Assembly (NCBI RefSeq): GCF_009733815.1
Contig: NZ_WNXY01000011.1
Span: 124,001 to 188,000, forward strand
Source: Pseudactinotalea suaedae
GTDB taxonomy: Bacteria; Actinomycetota; Actinomycetes; Actinomycetales; Beutenbergiaceae
Length of the DNA stretch: 64,000 nucleotides
Direction of reading: 5' to 3'
Shown here: positions 31,434-41,200 of the stretch, one piece after another
How the letters are laid out: each line of letters starts with the position of its first letter
Numbering within the stretch: position 1 is the stretch's first letter
Notes under the pieces: generated by a model
What the model saw: the letters and a program-made list of their open reading frames with translations, nothing else
Told to the model about the DNA's origin: nothing
Databases searched by the model: none
Position numbers and translations under genes: made by a program

Positions 31434-34280
31434 ATGACCTCCTCGATCGAGCCGAACGAACCGCCCATGCTGGAGCCGCATGGCGCCAACGCTGGCGCTG
31501 GCCAGGATCCCTCGCTCCGGCCGGTCGCCGACCTCGCTCACGAGCTCGCTGTCGACCTCGACACGGGTCTCAGCGCCGAGGAGGCGGCGCGTCGCCTCGC
31601 CGCCGACGGCCGCAACGAGCTGCGCGCCACCCCGCCCGTGCCGCTGTGGCGCAAGATCCTCGCCCAGTTCCGGGACCCGTTGGTCTACCTGCTGCTCGTG
31701 GCCGTCGTGGTCTCGCTGATCGCCTGGGCTGTGGAGGGGATGCGTGGCCTCCCGATCGACGCCACCGTGATCGCCGCCGTGGTCACCCTCAACGGGGTGC
31801 TGGGATTCGTCCAGGAGAGCAAGGCCGAGAACGCCGTCGCGGCGTTGCAGTCGATGACGGCCGCGACGTCGACGGTGATGCGCGACGGGGTGCTGGTCAC
31901 CGTTCCATCCGCTGAGCTCGTCCGCGGTGACGTGCTGGTGCTCAGCGAGGGCGAAGCCGTCGGAGCTGACGCTCGCCTGTTCCGAGCGAGCGCACTGCGG
32001 GTCCAGGAGTCCTCGCTCACCGGCGAGAGCGAATCGGTGACGAAGGGCGTCGCGACCCTCACGGCCGAGGCTCCGCTCGGCGACCGGCTCGACATGGTGT
32101 TCAAGGGCACCGCCGTGGCACAGGGAACCGGTCGCGCACTGGTGACGGACACCGGGATGAGCACCCAGATGGGTGCCATCGCCGAGATGCTTGATGCCAC
32201 CGAGGATGAGGTGACGCCGCTGCAGCGCGAGATCGCCGCCGTGAGCAAGCTCCTCGGGTTCACCGTGATCGTGATCGCCGTGGTCGTCATGGTCGTCACC
32301 GCCCTGGTCAATCAGGTCACCACGCTCGGTGACTTCGTCACCGTGCTGCTGCTCGGGGTCTCCCTGGCCGTGGCCGCCGTGCCGGAAGGTCTGCCTGCGA
32401 TCCTCTCCGTGGTGCTGGCGATCGGGGTGCAGCGGATGGCGCGGCGCAACGCCGTCGTCAAGGAGCTCCAGTCCGTGGAGACGCTCGGCTCGGCGTCGGT
32501 CATCGCCTCGGACAAGACCGGCACGTTGACCAAGAACGAGATGACGATCGAGCGGGTGATCACCGCCTCCGGGGCGGTCCGCCTGACCGGTGTCGGATAC
32601 CGCCCGGAGGGCCGCGCGCTGGTGGACGGCAAGGAGCTGACCGATCCGGCGCTCACACGTGAGGTCAGCATGGTCATCGGGGGTGGTGCGCTGGCGAACG
32701 ACGCCCAGCTCGCGGAGCACGACGGCGAGTGGCAGATCCAGGGGGACCCCACGGAGGCCGCGTTCCTCGTCGCGGCGCACAAGGTCGGCACGGTCGAGCA
32801 GGTTCGCTCGTTCCAGCGGCGCGGTGACATCCCGTTCACCTCCGAGCGCAAGATGATGTCCGTGCTCGTCGACCCCGAGGGAGCGGGCGAACGGGCGCTC
32901 GTGACCAAGGGGGCACCCGATGTGCTCCTGGAACGGTGCACGCATCGCCAGCTCGGCGACGAGATCGTTCCGTTGGGCGACGACGGACGCGCCAGTGCGC
33001 TGGCCGACGTCGAGGAGCTCTCCCAGCAGGCGTATCGCACGCTCGGGGTCGCCTACCGCCGCATCGCTGCGGGTACCTCGGTGGAGGACCTCACGGGCGC
33101 CGAGAAGGACCTGGTCTACGTCGGTGTGGTCGGCATCATCGACCCCCCACGCCCGGAGGTGGCGCAAGCGATCGCCGACGCACACCGGGCGGGCGTGCGG
33201 GTCATGATGATCACCGGCGACCACCCGACCACCGCGGTGCGCATCGCCGAGGACCTCGGCATCGTCGACGAGGGTGCCCGGGCGGTCACCGGCGCTGGTC
33301 TGGACCAGCTGGACTCGGCAGACTTGCGTGACCTCACCCGACAGGTCTCCGTCTACGCCCGGGTCGCGCCGCAGAACAAGCTGCAGATCGTGGATGGGCT
33401 GCAGGCCGACGGGCACGTCGTGGCGATGACCGGGGACGGCGTCAACGACGCGCCCGCGCTGAAGTCTGCCGACATCGGGGTCGCCATGGGCACCGGGACC
33501 GACGTGACGAAGGAGGCAGCCAACCTGATCCTCGGCGACGACAACTTCTCCACGATCGTCGCCGCAGTACGCCAGGGCCGCGTCATCTTCGACAACATCA
33601 AGAAGTTCCTGCGCTACCTCCTCTCCTCCAACATGGGCGAGGTCTTCACCGTCTTCTTCGGAGTCGTCCTCGCCGGACTCCTCGGGCTGACCGGCGCCAG
33701 CGACGACGCCGTGGTGGTGCCGCTGCTGGCCACCCAGATCCTGTGGATCAACCTGGTGACGGACTCGGGCCCCGCACTGGCGATGGGTGTGGACCCCGAG
33801 GTCGACGACGTCATGGCACGACCGCCGCGGCAGCTGACCGAGCGGATCATCGACCGGCGCATGTGGACAGGGATCCTCTCCATCGGGCTCGTGATGGCCA
33901 TGGCGACACTGATCACCATCGACATCTTCCTGCCGGGCGGCATGATCGCCGGCAACGACTCCCTCGAGGTCGCCCGCACAGCGGGCTTCACCACCCTGGT
34001 GCTCGCGCAGCTGTTCAACGCGCTCAACTCGCGCTCGGAGACCACCACCGCGTTCCACCGGATCTTCGTGAACAGGTGGCTGTGGGGCGCGTTGGGGCTG
34101 GGCGCCACGCTGCAGGTGGCGGTGGTGGAGCTGCCACCCCTGCAGGCTGCCTTCGGCACCGCCTCCATGGATCTGGCGCACTGGGGCGTCGCGGTGGCGA
34201 TGGCGTCCAGCGTGCTGTGGTTCGACGAGCTCCGCAAGCTGCTGTGGCGGGCCTCGGTGGCCCGCGACGCCCGAAGGTGA
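31434..34280 (+). CDS. P-type cation ATPase (type IIA, Ca2+-like)
   Basis: The 948-residue pump has the cation-transporter N domain (LAVDLDTGLSAEEAARRLAA), actuator loop with SSLTGESESV (TGES), membrane motif AAVPEGLPAILSVVLAIGVQ (PEGL), the phosphorylation site DKTGTLT with Asp360, KGAPDVLLERC in the nucleotide domain, and MTGDGVNDAPALKSADIGVA as hinge. WINLVTDSGPALAMGVDP in M6 resembles the Ca2+-ATPase N-x-x-T-D sequence. It likely exports Ca2+ or Mn2+. The ATG at 31434 was chosen for the GGTGG just upstream; ATG 31470 is possible. Confidence 0.93.
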   Translation: MTSSIEPNEPPMLEPHGANAGAGQDPSLRPVADLAHELAVDLDTGLSAEEAARRLAADGRNELRATPPVPLWRKILAQFRDPLVYLLLVAVVVSLIAWAVEGMRGLPIDATVIAAVVTLNGVLGFVQESKAENAVAALQSMTAATSTVMRDGVLVTVPSAELVRGDVLVLSEGEAVGADARLFRASALRVQESSLTGESESVTKGVATLTAEAPLGDRLDMVFKGTAVAQGTGRALVTDTGMSTQMGAIAEMLDATEDEVTPLQREIAAVSKLLGFTVIVIAVVVMVVTALVNQVTTLGDFVTVLLLGVSLAVAAVPEGLPAILSVVLAIGVQRMARRNAVVKELQSVETLGSASVIASDKTGTLTKNEMTIERVITASGAVRLTGVGYRPEGRALVDGKELTDPALTREVSMVIGGGALANDAQLAEHDGEWQIQGDPTEAAFLVAAHKVGTVEQVRSFQRRGDIPFTSERKMMSVLVDPEGAGERALVTKGAPDVLLERCTHRQLGDEIVPLGDDGRASALADVEELSQQAYRTLGVAYRRIAAGTSVEDLTGAEKDLVYVGVVGIIDPPRPEVAQAIADAHRAGVRVMMITGDHPTTAVRIAEDLGIVDEGARAVTGAGLDQLDSADLRDLTRQVSVYARVAPQNKLQIVDGLQADGHVVAMTGDGVNDAPALKSADIGVAMGTGTDVTKEAANLILGDDNFSTIVAAVRQGRVIFDNIKKFLRYLLSSNMGEVFTVFFGVVLAGLLGLTGASDDAVVVPLLATQILWINLVTDSGPALAMGVDPEVDDVMARPPRQLTERIIDRRMWTGILSIGLVMAMATLITIDIFLPGGMIAGNDSLEVARTAGFTTLVLAQLFNALNSRSETTTAFHRIFVNRWLWGALGLGATLQVAVVELPPLQAAFGTASMDLAHWGVAVAMASSVLWFDELRKLLWRASVARDARR

Positions 34281-34281
34281 T

Positions 34282-34297
34282 CGATCCTGCCGGATCG
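34282..34297. terminator. Short hairpin between convergent genes
   Basis: CGATCC and GGATCG flank TGCC directly after the P-type ATPase stop and before the MarR gene stop on the other strand. The stem has only six pairs, so termination strength is uncertain. Confidence 0.35.
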
Positions 34298-34312
34298 AGC
34301 GAGTCCAAGCAG

Positions 34313-34816
34313 TCAGTTCTCTGACACCGCGGTCGCGTCCCGCGCGAGCCGCTCCAGCAACCGCTCGAGCGCCTCGACGTCGTCACGTGGCCAATCGGCC
34401 AGCGCGGTCGCGAGGGTGTCGGCGGCACGTGCCACGATGCGCTCGCCGACCGCGCGCCCCGTCGAGGTGAGGGCGACGAGCACCCCGCGGTCGTCGTCGG
34501 GCGCCGCGACCCGCACCACGAGCCCCGCCGCGACCAGCCGACCGACGATCTTGCTCATGTTCGTGGGTGTGCCGCCGAGCACCTGCACCAGCTCGGCCGG
34601 CCGCATCGCGCCGTTGTAGGTCAGCTGGTTGACGACGAGGAACATCCCCATGTCCTCGTACGGGAAGTCGACCACCGACATGACGTGCCGCCGCACGGGG
34701 GTGCTGTCGGCCCAGTGCACGATCGACGTCAACGAGACCCGCAGGTCGCGCGGCCGCGGCCGGATCACGGGGCTCAGGTCGGCGGACGCGGCGTCCCCCA
34801 CGTCACCGCGGGCCAT
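34313..34816 (-). CDS. MarR-family transcriptional regulator
   Basis: This 167-residue winged-helix protein has helix YEDMGMFLVVNQLTYNGAMR, recognition region PAELVQVLGGTPTNMSKIVG, wing GLVVRVAAPDDDRGVLVALT and a dimerisation C-terminus. The start is ATG, 12 bases after the stop of the GH106-like gene, so both are in one transcript. It may sense a product of that glycosidase or regulate the operon. No palindrome was found next to it. Its end is convergent with the P-type ATPase. Confidence 0.9.
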   Translation of the reverse strand: MARGDVGDAASADLSPVIRPRPRDLRVSLTSIVHWADSTPVRRHVMSVVDFPYEDMGMFLVVNQLTYNGAMRPAELVQVLGGTPTNMSKIVGRLVAAGLVVRVAAPDDDRGVLVALTSTGRAVGERIVARAADTLATALADWPRDDVEALERLLERLARDATAVSEN

Positions 34817-34828
34817 CGTGCCGGCTCC

Positions 34829-37759
34829 TCAGTGCTCTCGCAGCAGCCGTACCGGCCCGAGCAATCCGTGCTCGCGCACCACCGCGACCTGCATCCGCTC
34901 GACGCCCTCCGACATCGCGACGACGTCGCGGACGCCGTCGTAGTAGCCGCGAGCGAGCAGCCGGTTGTTGAGCGAGCTGGCCACCCGCACCACCACCGCG
35001 TTCGCACCCTCGCGCAGGTCCGCGGTCACGTCGATCACCGGCCGTGAGGTGTCGAACCCCCGCACCGGCCCGGCGCCGACCTGGACCGAGCCGAGCCCGC
35101 CGCCGGTCGACCCGAGGTCGAGGAGGTAGCGCCCCTCCTGGAGCGCGGGCACCGACACGCTCGCCCGGTACTCCCCGACACCGGAGACCTCCGGCCCCAC
35201 GCCGTCGAGCGCGGTCCACGGTCGCAGCTCGGTGGGGCCGACCTCGATGCGGGTCACCGCGGTGGTCGGTCGTACCTCGCGGGTCACGTAGCCGAGCCCG
35301 CGGTCCTCGGTGATCACCTCCGGCTCGCCGGCGTCCCAGCTCTCGACGGCGGCGCTCCAGCCGGTCACCTCGGTCACCACCTCGAGAGCTGGGGCGGCCG
35401 AGCCGAGCGGCGCAGCCGCTCGGTCGAGCACGAGGACGGCGACCTCCCCGGGAGCCAGCGTGAGATCGACGACGGTGCTCTCGCCGTCGGGTGTGGCGCC
35501 CCGGTGAGGGCGGACCTCGCCCGACCAGGCATCGAGACGGTGCGCCGCGCCGAGGCCAGGGAGCCGCACCTGCACGGTGGTCGTCGGCTGGTCGGTCTCG
35601 TAGAGGAAGTGGTAGACGTACAGGACGAGCAAGTCGCCGTCCTCGCGCAGGTGCGTGAGGACCCGCTGGTCCTCGGTGACGAACCGGGCCCGCCCGGTCA
35701 CCCCGAGGCCTTCCAGCGCGGCGACCACCTCCGACGGCGAACCCACCTCCGCCACGGTCGGACGCTCGCGCAGCGCAGCCATCGTTGCTGCGAGCTCGTC
35801 GTCCCGGCCGTCCAGGCCCGGGGTGCGTGCGGCGGCGCGCTCGTGGACCCGGTGCCTGCCCGCCATGAGGAACTCGACCTCACGAGCGCCGTCGACGAGC
35901 ACCAGCCGCAGCCCGCGGTCGACCCACGTCAGCAGGTGCGCGGCGACGTCGGGATCCAGCTCCTCCTGGTAGACGATCAGCGCCGCGTACCCGGGCCCGT
36001 CGGGCTGCACGAGCGCTGACCGGTCGTCGAAGACGACATCATCACGCAGCAGCAGCGATCCGTCGAAGAACTCGTAGGTGATGCCCGCGTCCTGCATCGA
36101 CAGGTCCTGCCACCAGTGGTTCTCGCGGTCGCGCATCCACATCGTCCCGTAGGCGACCTCGTCCGGGATGCGCTCGCCGTCCGGGCCGGTCAGGCTCATG
36201 CCCACGAGGTTGTCGGTGAAGTGGTCGGTGCGCAGGATGCCGACGTCGATGCGCGGCCTGCCGCACCGCAGCGCGTACTGCAGCCGCGCGATCGCCGCGG
36301 TCCACAGCGGGTAGAGCTCGGAGGCGGGCTGCCGGGTGTCGAACCGCTCGGAGAACATCGGCCACATGCCCTCGTGGCCGGGCCACGTCGTCACGCCCTC
36401 CGCGCCCGCCGGGCTGGCCCACCCGTGCAGCACGGTCTTGGTGATGCCCGCCGCCAGCTGGGTCGCGATGACCTGGTCGTAGAACCGGTGGTCGAGCATG
36501 TGGTTGCGCGTGGTCGCACCGGTCTCCGAGGAGTACTGCTTGCCGAACAGGTGCGCCGGTCCGGCAAGCAGCCGATAGGCGTCGATCTGGCTGCCGAACT
36601 CGAGCGACTCGGTCTCGATGCCGTCGACCTCCGGCCCCGGGCGGGTCAGCTCGAACGGCAGGCCGTAGCTGATCTCGGCCCGCAGCGTCAGGCCCACCGA
36701 GTGCAGGAACTGCGCGAACGGGCGCAGCATGTTCTCGATGTAGAGGTCGGTCAGGGTGCGCGCGTAGTCGTGGCGGACCTTGGCGACGGTGATGCGGTCG
36801 GGCTCGGCCGGCTGGTGGTGGTAGACGGTGGAGACCGCCATGAAGGCCGCGGTCCGGGTCAGGAACGGCAGCCACGGCACCAGGTCGTAGCCGCGGCGGG
36901 CCCGGAACTCCTCGATCACCGTCCAGCCGAAGAACAGGCCGCCGGCACCGAAGGTCGAGAGCTCGAGCGAGTCCATGTACATCTGCGCGCGCGGGTTCGC
37001 GGCGATCTGCTCGCGCAGCTCGGGCGTGAGCACCACCTCGTCCCAGTAGGCGATGACCGCGTCCACGCCGTCGCGGTCGAGGTAGTTGACGGTGTAGTTG
37101 ACGGACGCGGAAGGGTTCGCCGTCTGGCCCGTGCCGTGCATCCAGTAGCAGAACAGCCGCCAGTGGCCCTCGGGTGCCGCCCACTCCAGGGTCTCGTCGA
37201 CGACGACGGGTGTCAGGTCCGTCACCGACGCGACGTCCAGGACGCCGTCGCCGATCACCCTGGCCGCGACGACCGCGACCAGGTGCTGCTCGGTGATGGT
37301 GCCGCGATGGCCCGGCAGCGTGGTGACCGGGGGTGGGGCGTCGAGATCGATGCGGGGGAGCGGCCCGGACCGGTGCGCCCTGCCCTCGAGGTCCTCGACG
37401 GCGACGTCCAGCTCCTGGGCTGCGGCGCGGTCGTCCGGGGTGATGGTGGGCAGGTTCGCGTTCGACCAGTTCGTGCCCGAGGTGAAGCTCACCGACATGC
37501 CGCGCCTGGTGGTCTCCTCGACCACGATGTGGGAGTCGTGCACCCACTCCTCGGCGCCCCACCCGTAACGGCTGTGGTCGATGTCGCCCTCGTCCATCGC
37601 GAGGAACTCCATGCCACCGAAACCGAGCCGGTGCGCGTCGGCGATCTCGCGGCGCAGGGTCTCGTCGGTGTGCAGCCCCTCGGCCAGCCACCACCGCAGC
37701 TCTGGACGGAACTCGATCGCCGGTTCGGCGACCTCGGCGCGGAACGTCTCGAGGGACAC
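34829..37759 (-). CDS. GH106-like alpha-L-rhamnosidase (putative)
   Basis: The ~976-residue protein starts VSLETFRAEVAEPAIEFRPE and continues RWWLAEGLHTDETLRREIAD, the N-terminal barrel motif seen in GH106 glycosidases, with GFGGMEFLAMDEGDIDHSRY following. A long middle region contains EAP-like catalytic segments (YGLPFELTRPGPEVDGIETE, HLFGKQYSSETGATTRN). A C-terminal galactose-binding-like beta domain ends with LREGANAVVVRVASSLNNRL. GH106 enzymes remove alpha-L-rhamnose from plant polysaccharides. No signal peptide is evident. GTG 37759 is chosen since the family similarity begins there; an in-frame ORF extends further upstream without similarity. Confidence 0.78.
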   Translation of the reverse strand: MSLETFRAEVAEPAIEFRPELRWWLAEGLHTDETLRREIADAHRLGFGGMEFLAMDEGDIDHSRYGWGAEEWVHDSHIVVEETTRRGMSVSFTSGTNWSNANLPTITPDDRAAAQELDVAVEDLEGRAHRSGPLPRIDLDAPPPVTTLPGHRGTITEQHLVAVVAARVIGDGVLDVASVTDLTPVVVDETLEWAAPEGHWRLFCYWMHGTGQTANPSASVNYTVNYLDRDGVDAVIAYWDEVVLTPELREQIAANPRAQMYMDSLELSTFGAGGLFFGWTVIEEFRARRGYDLVPWLPFLTRTAAFMAVSTVYHHQPAEPDRITVAKVRHDYARTLTDLYIENMLRPFAQFLHSVGLTLRAEISYGLPFELTRPGPEVDGIETESLEFGSQIDAYRLLAGPAHLFGKQYSSETGATTRNHMLDHRFYDQVIATQLAAGITKTVLHGWASPAGAEGVTTWPGHEGMWPMFSERFDTRQPASELYPLWTAAIARLQYALRCGRPRIDVGILRTDHFTDNLVGMSLTGPDGERIPDEVAYGTMWMRDRENHWWQDLSMQDAGITYEFFDGSLLLRDDVVFDDRSALVQPDGPGYAALIVYQEELDPDVAAHLLTWVDRGLRLVLVDGAREVEFLMAGRHRVHERAAARTPGLDGRDDELAATMAALRERPTVAEVGSPSEVVAALEGLGVTGRARFVTEDQRVLTHLREDGDLLVLYVYHFLYETDQPTTTVQVRLPGLGAAHRLDAWSGEVRPHRGATPDGESTVVDLTLAPGEVAVLVLDRAAAPLGSAAPALEVVTEVTGWSAAVESWDAGEPEVITEDRGLGYVTREVRPTTAVTRIEVGPTELRPWTALDGVGPEVSGVGEYRASVSVPALQEGRYLLDLGSTGGGLGSVQVGAGPVRGFDTSRPVIDVTADLREGANAVVVRVASSLNNRLLARGYYDGVRDVVAMSEGVERMQVAVVREHGLLGPVRLLREH

Positions 37760-37877
37760 AGGGACTCGCTCTCGTTCGTCGTCGAACGCTGCTGACGACG
37801 CCGATGCTAGCCATCTGATGTCGCCACGACAATAGATCGGCCGGCTTCGGACCATCCGGACGCGGCGGCGGTGACTG

Positions 37878-37908
37878 AGCGCCCACGATCTGTGCCAGCG
37901 TGGGCGCT
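37878..37908. promoter_or_regulatory. Ten-base inverted repeat between divergent genes
   Basis: AGCGCCCACG and CGTGGGCGCT are separated by 11 bases. It is about 120 bases upstream of the GH106-like start and 70 bases upstream of the PLDc_N gene. A further GTGGGCGC occurs at 37931. A dimeric regulator site or an RNA hairpin are both possible. Confidence 0.45.
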
Positions 37909-37980
37909 GTCGCACCGCCGGTCGGCCGAGGTGGGCGCACAGTCACCGGCGCCGAGGGCGGCGGCGTGCCACCATCGAGC

Positions 37981-38205
37981 ATGGAGATGCTGTTTCTGCC
38001 GCCGGTCTACGACTGGCTCTGGACCCTTGGGACCCTCGGGGCGGTGCTGGCCATGCTCGCCGCGATCGTGCAGATCAGCCGTAGCAGGGTGCTCACGGGC
38101 TCGACGCAGCTCGTCTGGACGCTCACCGTGCTGTTCGTGCCCCTGATGGGTGCCCTCGCGTGGTTCCTGCTCCGCCCACGGGATCGCGCCAGCGCGGACA
38201 GGTAG
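37981..38205 (+). CDS. Small PLDc_N-type membrane protein
   Basis: This 74-residue protein has two hydrophobic segments (LWTLGTLGAVLAMLAAIVQI and WTLTVLFVPLMGALAWFLL) ending in LLRPRDR. This is the stand-alone PLDc_N domain (phospholipase D N-terminal membrane hairpin) frequent in actinobacteria, where its role is unknown. The ATG has no strong ribosome-binding site. It is followed by a bidirectional terminator. Confidence 0.83.
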   Translation: MEMLFLPPVYDWLWTLGTLGAVLAMLAAIVQISRSRVLTGSTQLVWTLTVLFVPLMGALAWFLLRPRDRASADR

Positions 38206-38228
38206 CGAGCCGCGCGCGCCGCGGGTCG

Positions 38229-38264
38229 CCCCACCGTGGCCGGCCGGGGACGGCCACGGTGGGG
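38229..38264. terminator. Bidirectional hairpin between PLDc_N gene and surface protein gene
   Basis: Thirteen-base arms CCCCACCGTGGCC and GGCCACGGTGGGG flank a ten-base loop. The genes on both sides end here, so the perfect stem can stop transcription from either strand. Confidence 0.7.
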
Positions 38265-38286
38265 GCGAGGTGTCAGCTGCCTCGCG

Positions 38287-41200
38287 TCACTGCCCGGTGG
38301 GCAGGCGACGGTGACGTCGGGCGACGAGCAGCACGGCGCTGCCGAGCAGCGCGACCGCGGCACTGAGGGCCAGAGCGGTCAGACCGTCCGAGCCGGTGTC
38401 CGGGAGGCCCTGACCTGAGCCTCCGGTGCCTCCGGTGCCTCCTGTGGGCGACACGGGTGCGGCCTCCGTCGGCTGGTCGGTCGGACCCACGTCGGTCGGT
38501 GCGCCGTCGCTCGGCGGGTCGGTCGGCTCGACCGTGCTCGGCGGGTCGGTGGGCTCCACCGTCGTCGGCGGGTCGGTCGGCTCGACCGCGGCGGCCTCGA
38601 CGGTGATCGTGAACTGCTTGGTGATGGGGTCGCCCACGAACACGGTGGAGGTCACCTCACCGGCGGCCTCGGGGATGCCGGAGATCTCGCCGGTCTCGGT
38701 GTCGATCGTCAGACCCGCCGGCAGCTCGCCCTCGAAGACGCCCCAGGTGTAGGGGCCGCCGTCGCCGCCGGTGGCCTCGAGGGTGACCGAGTACTCCTCG
38801 CCCACGGTGGCGCCGGGCAGGGTGTCGGTGACGATGACCAGCGGGTCGAGCACGGTCAGCGTGCCGTCGACGTAGTCGAAGGCGTAGAAGTCGTCCGCGC
38901 CGCCGAAGCAGTACGTCGTCGCGGTCTCCACGTCGTAGTCGCAGGTGGGCGGGGTGTCCAGGTCGGCGACGGTGTCCTCACCGATGAAGCCCTCGTACCC
39001 GGCCGCGATCTCGGGCTCGAAGGCACCCTCGTACCAGGTCGCATCGCCCGCGGTCACCGTGATCAGGCCACCGGCTCGTTCGACCGCGCCGGCGTCGCAC
39101 GCGTCACCGACGAGGCGCGGGTAGCCGCCGCCGCGCTGGTCGGTCTCGCCCGGGCACAGGTCGATCGTGCTCTCGCCCCACAGCACCGAGGTGCCCGTCG
39201 GGACGAGGTTGACGGCCGGGCTCGCCGGACCGGGGAGAGCGGTGTTCGTCGGGCCGCCGTTGGCGCCCAGCGGCTCCAGCTGAGGGTCGCCCACAACGGT
39301 GCTCGCAGCGGACAGCGCGCAGGTCTCGTCGGAGACGACGTTGTACCCGCCGTCGGTGAGGGCAGGGTTGCCCGTGCACACGTCCGTACCCTCGGCAGCC
39401 TGCAGGATCGAGCCGATCACGGTCGCTGCGCCACTCTCACCCAGGACGAGGGCTCCCTCGCCGTTCTGCGCGACCGTGCTGCCGGCCAGCAGGAACGGCC
39501 GTTCGTCGGACTCCGAGGGTTCCTCGCCGAACCACTCTCGGAGGATGCCCGCCCCGCCGTTGCCGGCGATCGTGCTGGCCACGATGCGCCCCTCGTTGTC
39601 AGGCCCGAGCAACAGCCCCGTGCGAGCGTTGCCCGACACCTCGGTACGCACGAGCTCGACCTCGCCGACCCACTCCGGACCGGCCGAGCCGACGAGGATG
39701 CCGTGGCCGGTGATCGGCACTCCGAGCACATCGTCCAGCGGGGTGGTGACGGTGTCCCTCACCGCGCTGTCGGTGAGGGTGAGCGAGCCGCCCTGCAGCA
39801 GCACGCCCGCAGCGTTGTCCGCGATCGTCAGATCCGTTCCCGTGACGGCCGCGTGGAAGCGGGTGCCGATCCCGCCGAACCCGAAGATGGCGCCCGTCGG
39901 AGGGTTGAAGCCGTTCCCGTTGATGGATGTCCCGGTCAGGTCAGCAGTGATCTCGGTGCCCGAGTTGGGCTGCTCGGCGAGGAAGAGCCCGATCCAGTCG
40001 TTGTCCGAGATCGTGCCGCCGGTCATGCTGAGCGTGGAGTCCGGGTTGACGAAGAGCCCCACGCCGTTGTGGTCGAGCTCGGTGTCGGTGATGACGACGT
40101 CGGTGGGTCCCTCGATGGAGACGCCGGCCGGGCCGATCTCGGATTCCGGGCCGTTGCCGTCGCCGTTGCCGCTCACGACACTGTCCGTGAGCTCGAGACT
40201 GCCTCGGCTCCCGGCCGTGGCCCACGTCACGATCCCACCGCTGTTCGCCGTGACGGTGCTCGTGCTGATCTGCGCCCGCACGCCGTCCAGGCCCATCCCG
40301 AGGGTGTGGCCGGACATCTCCGAGCCCGACATCGTCAGGTCGAGCAGGGAGACCTCGCCTCCGGACTCGTCTGCCCGCCCGAGAACCCCGATGATGCCGT
40401 CGACGATCGAGCTGTCCGTCAGTGTGACCTCGCCACCGCCGTGGGCCGCCACGCCATAGCTGTTGCCGGCCATCGTGAGCCGCTCGCCGGTGAAGGTCCC
40501 ACCCCGCTGGAGCACGACACCGCCCTGCGAGTCCCCGGCCCCGTCTGTCCCGTTGTCGCTGATCGTGGTCCCCGTGATCTCGATGAGGACCTCCGGCCCG
40601 TACGCCATCACGCCGGCAGCCATGTTGTCGGACATCGAGCTGTCGGTGACGGTGAGGTCACCCGCGAGCATCGCGATCCCGTTGCTGTTGCCGGTGAGAG
40701 CCGACGTCGTCATCGTGACCGTGGCAGGCCCCGTGCTCGCCTCGCCCAGCTCGCCGCCTGCCATCACGGCGTGGGCAACACCGGAGATGGTCGACTCGGC
40801 GAGGTCGACGGTGCTCCCGGGCAGGGCGAGAACACCGATGTTCGCCAGCCCGTCCTCGCCCTCTCCGCTGATCGCGACTCGGGTGAGATCCGCCGCCCCG
40901 CCCTGCTCGACGCGCACGACGTTGCCGATCCCCGTCCCGTCCCACGGCCCGGGGTGGATTGTCATGTCGGTGATGGTGACGGCGCTGTCGGTGCTGACGT
41001 GGACGACCGGCTCTCCCTCCTCCGAGCCGGTCAGCACCACGCCGGCGGCGCCCTGCAGCGTGACGGGGGTGGTGATCGCGAGCGACTCCGTGTAGGGCCC
41101 GGCTGCGATCGAGACGACGTCGTCCGGGGTCACCTGCGCCAGCGCAGCACCGATCGTCGCGCACGCCTCGGCGCCAGGAGCCTCGCCGCACTCCGAGGAG

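Noticed and set aside
31281-34181. 966-codon open frame opposite the P-type ATPase
   Set aside because: It has no motif and the opposite strand has all ATPase motifs in order, so it is an antisense artefact of high GC.
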